The notes under the pieces were generated by a model. That model made no database searches. It had not been told where the DNA came from and saw only the letters and a list, made by a program, of their open reading frames with translations. Source: Bacteroidota bacterium (GTDB lineage Bacteria > Bacteroidota > Bacteroidia > NORP154). Taken from it: a stretch of 64,000 nt of DNA. The stretch lies in the NCBI GenBank assembly GCA_022572355.1, contig JACZWC010000013.1, positions 16,786 to 80,785 of the forward strand. The letters run 5' to 3'. Every line of letters starts with the position of its first letter. Positions within the stretch are counted from its first letter, which is position 1. Below are positions 63,612-64,000 of the stretch, one piece after another. Both the position numbers and the translations under genes were made by a program.

Positions 63612-63832
63612 CGATCAATCTGACTATTGGCTGTCCTGTCGGTAAGGTGTTTCCCTTTCTTTATGTCTTGTTGCCCTTTAGTTATGGCAATTCGCTGTTC
63701 CTTCGTTAGTTGCAAAGGCTCCAAATCATCCTGATCAATATCCAGGAGTCTGTAGATTTCCTGAAGAATGTCTTGATTTTCTGTAGACTCAATTCTCTTT
63801 ATCAGCCTATTTTTTATCTCCAAAGTGGTCAT
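63596..63832 (-). CDS. Antitoxin of the RelE/ParE-type pair
   Basis: The 78-residue protein precedes and overlaps the toxin gene by 16 bp, the usual TA layout. The N-terminal half (TLEIKNRLIKRIESTENQDILQ) is helical and probably DNA-binding or dimerising; the C-terminal half (KHLTDRTANSQIDRWLKK) would wrap the toxin. It resembles short antitoxins of Bacteroidota RelE-type modules; the exact family is not certain. Confidence 0.8.
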   Translation of the reverse strand: MTTLEIKNRLIKRIESTENQDILQEIYRLLDIDQDDLEPLQLTKEQRIAITKGQQDIKKGKHLTDRTANSQIDRWLKK

Positions 63833-63897
63833 GTTATCCTATTTTGCTTTTAAAAATACAAGTTTTCTTATTAACGTTACTCTGTATCATAGGGTTA

Positions 63898-64000
63898 CAG
63901 CTAACGGCCCGTATATGAGTAGTGCGGCATTGTTTTGTTTACACCACACGAGCTAACCCCGTTTACTGTTACAAGCTTAAACACCCCGCATTACTTATAT
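63898..64000 (-). repeat. attC-like site, copy B, running out of the window
   Basis: This 103-bp part matches copy A at 63113-63215. The arms ATATGAGTAGTGCGG and CCGCATTACTTATAT pair in 13 of 15 positions as Watson-Crick and the other two as G-U, which suggests selection on a folded single strand. The GCCGTTAGCTG end (minus strand) marks the cassette boundary upstream of the antitoxin. Confidence 0.55.

Larger units (their letters stand above)
63114..63904 (-). mobile_element. Candidate toxin-antitoxin gene cassette
   Basis: The two GCCGTTA cores (63114 and 63902 on the plus strand as TAAC) are 788 bp apart and enclose the antitoxin and toxin genes and one attC-like site, the size and order of an integron cassette. 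No integrase gene is in the window. The cassette reading is inference from structure and repeats. Confidence 0.4.

Overview
The window comes from a member of the Bacteroidota. Supporting signs are many secreted proteins ending in a type IX secretion (T9SS) type A sorting domain, SprB-type adhesin repeats, a gldA-gldF-gldG gliding-motility ABC transporter operon, BshB1 of bacillithiol synthesis, a Cys-type CcmE, promoters of the Bacteroidota form (TTTG at -33, TAnnTTTG at -7), frequent TTG/GTG starts and weak ribosome binding sites. The genus cannot be resolved from the sequence alone. No phage, transposase, CRISPR array or rRNA was found.

Region 1 (1-8142): four leftward genes for secreted proteins, two carrying almost the same T9SS tail and two being paralogues built on a 29-residue YD-type repeat (one broken). 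A divergent TPR histidine kinase and NarL-type response regulator sit beside them. The start regions of two of the leftward genes share a duplicated 78-bp segment with a palindrome, a candidate operator. Region 2 (8304-15531): housekeeping genes: a DUF58 protein, thioredoxin, DNA polymerase III alpha, ribosomal protein S16 with a very long acidic repetitive tail, a CoA-type NUDIX hydrolase, and tRNA-His(GTG) with an odd acceptor stem. Region 3 (15747-22286): a copper P-type ATPase followed by an apparent surface-polysaccharide operon (GT9 glycosyltransferase, asparagine-synthase-like amidotransferase, flippase).

Region 4 (22426-30044): two tandem paralogous T9SS proteins that share a front half and differ in their C-terminal repeats. 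Region 5 (30045-36955): bacillithiol deacetylase with a glutathione-peroxidase-like enzyme, then a divergent cytochrome c maturation operon (ccmB, ccmC, ccmD-like, ccmE, ccmF) running into diacylglycerol kinase and an MscS channel. Region 6 (36974-42716): a leftward operon of a TerB/J-domain protein, an NhaC-type antiporter and a second MscS channel, then an M42 peptidase, a GIY-YIG nuclease with a palindrome pair at its 3' end, and a DUF4440 protein.

Region 7 (42804-50332): a 2374-residue SprB-repeat adhesin and RNase P RNA. Region 8 (50348-58183): a DUF2027/Smr protein, a FadL-like porin, a glycosyltransferase fused to a phosphodiester glycosidase domain, and a second glycosyltransferase. 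Region 9 (58184-62983): palindromic intergenic repeats and the gld operon with a DUF4340 protein. Region 10 (63114-64000): a RelE/ParE-type toxin-antitoxin pair lying between two diverged direct repeats that fold like integron attC sites.

The best candidates for something undescribed are the attC-like toxin-antitoxin cassette, the GIY-YIG gene with its embedded palindrome pair, the glycosyltransferase-phosphodiester glycosidase fusion, the acidic S16 tail, and the duplicated upstream element beside the two-component system.
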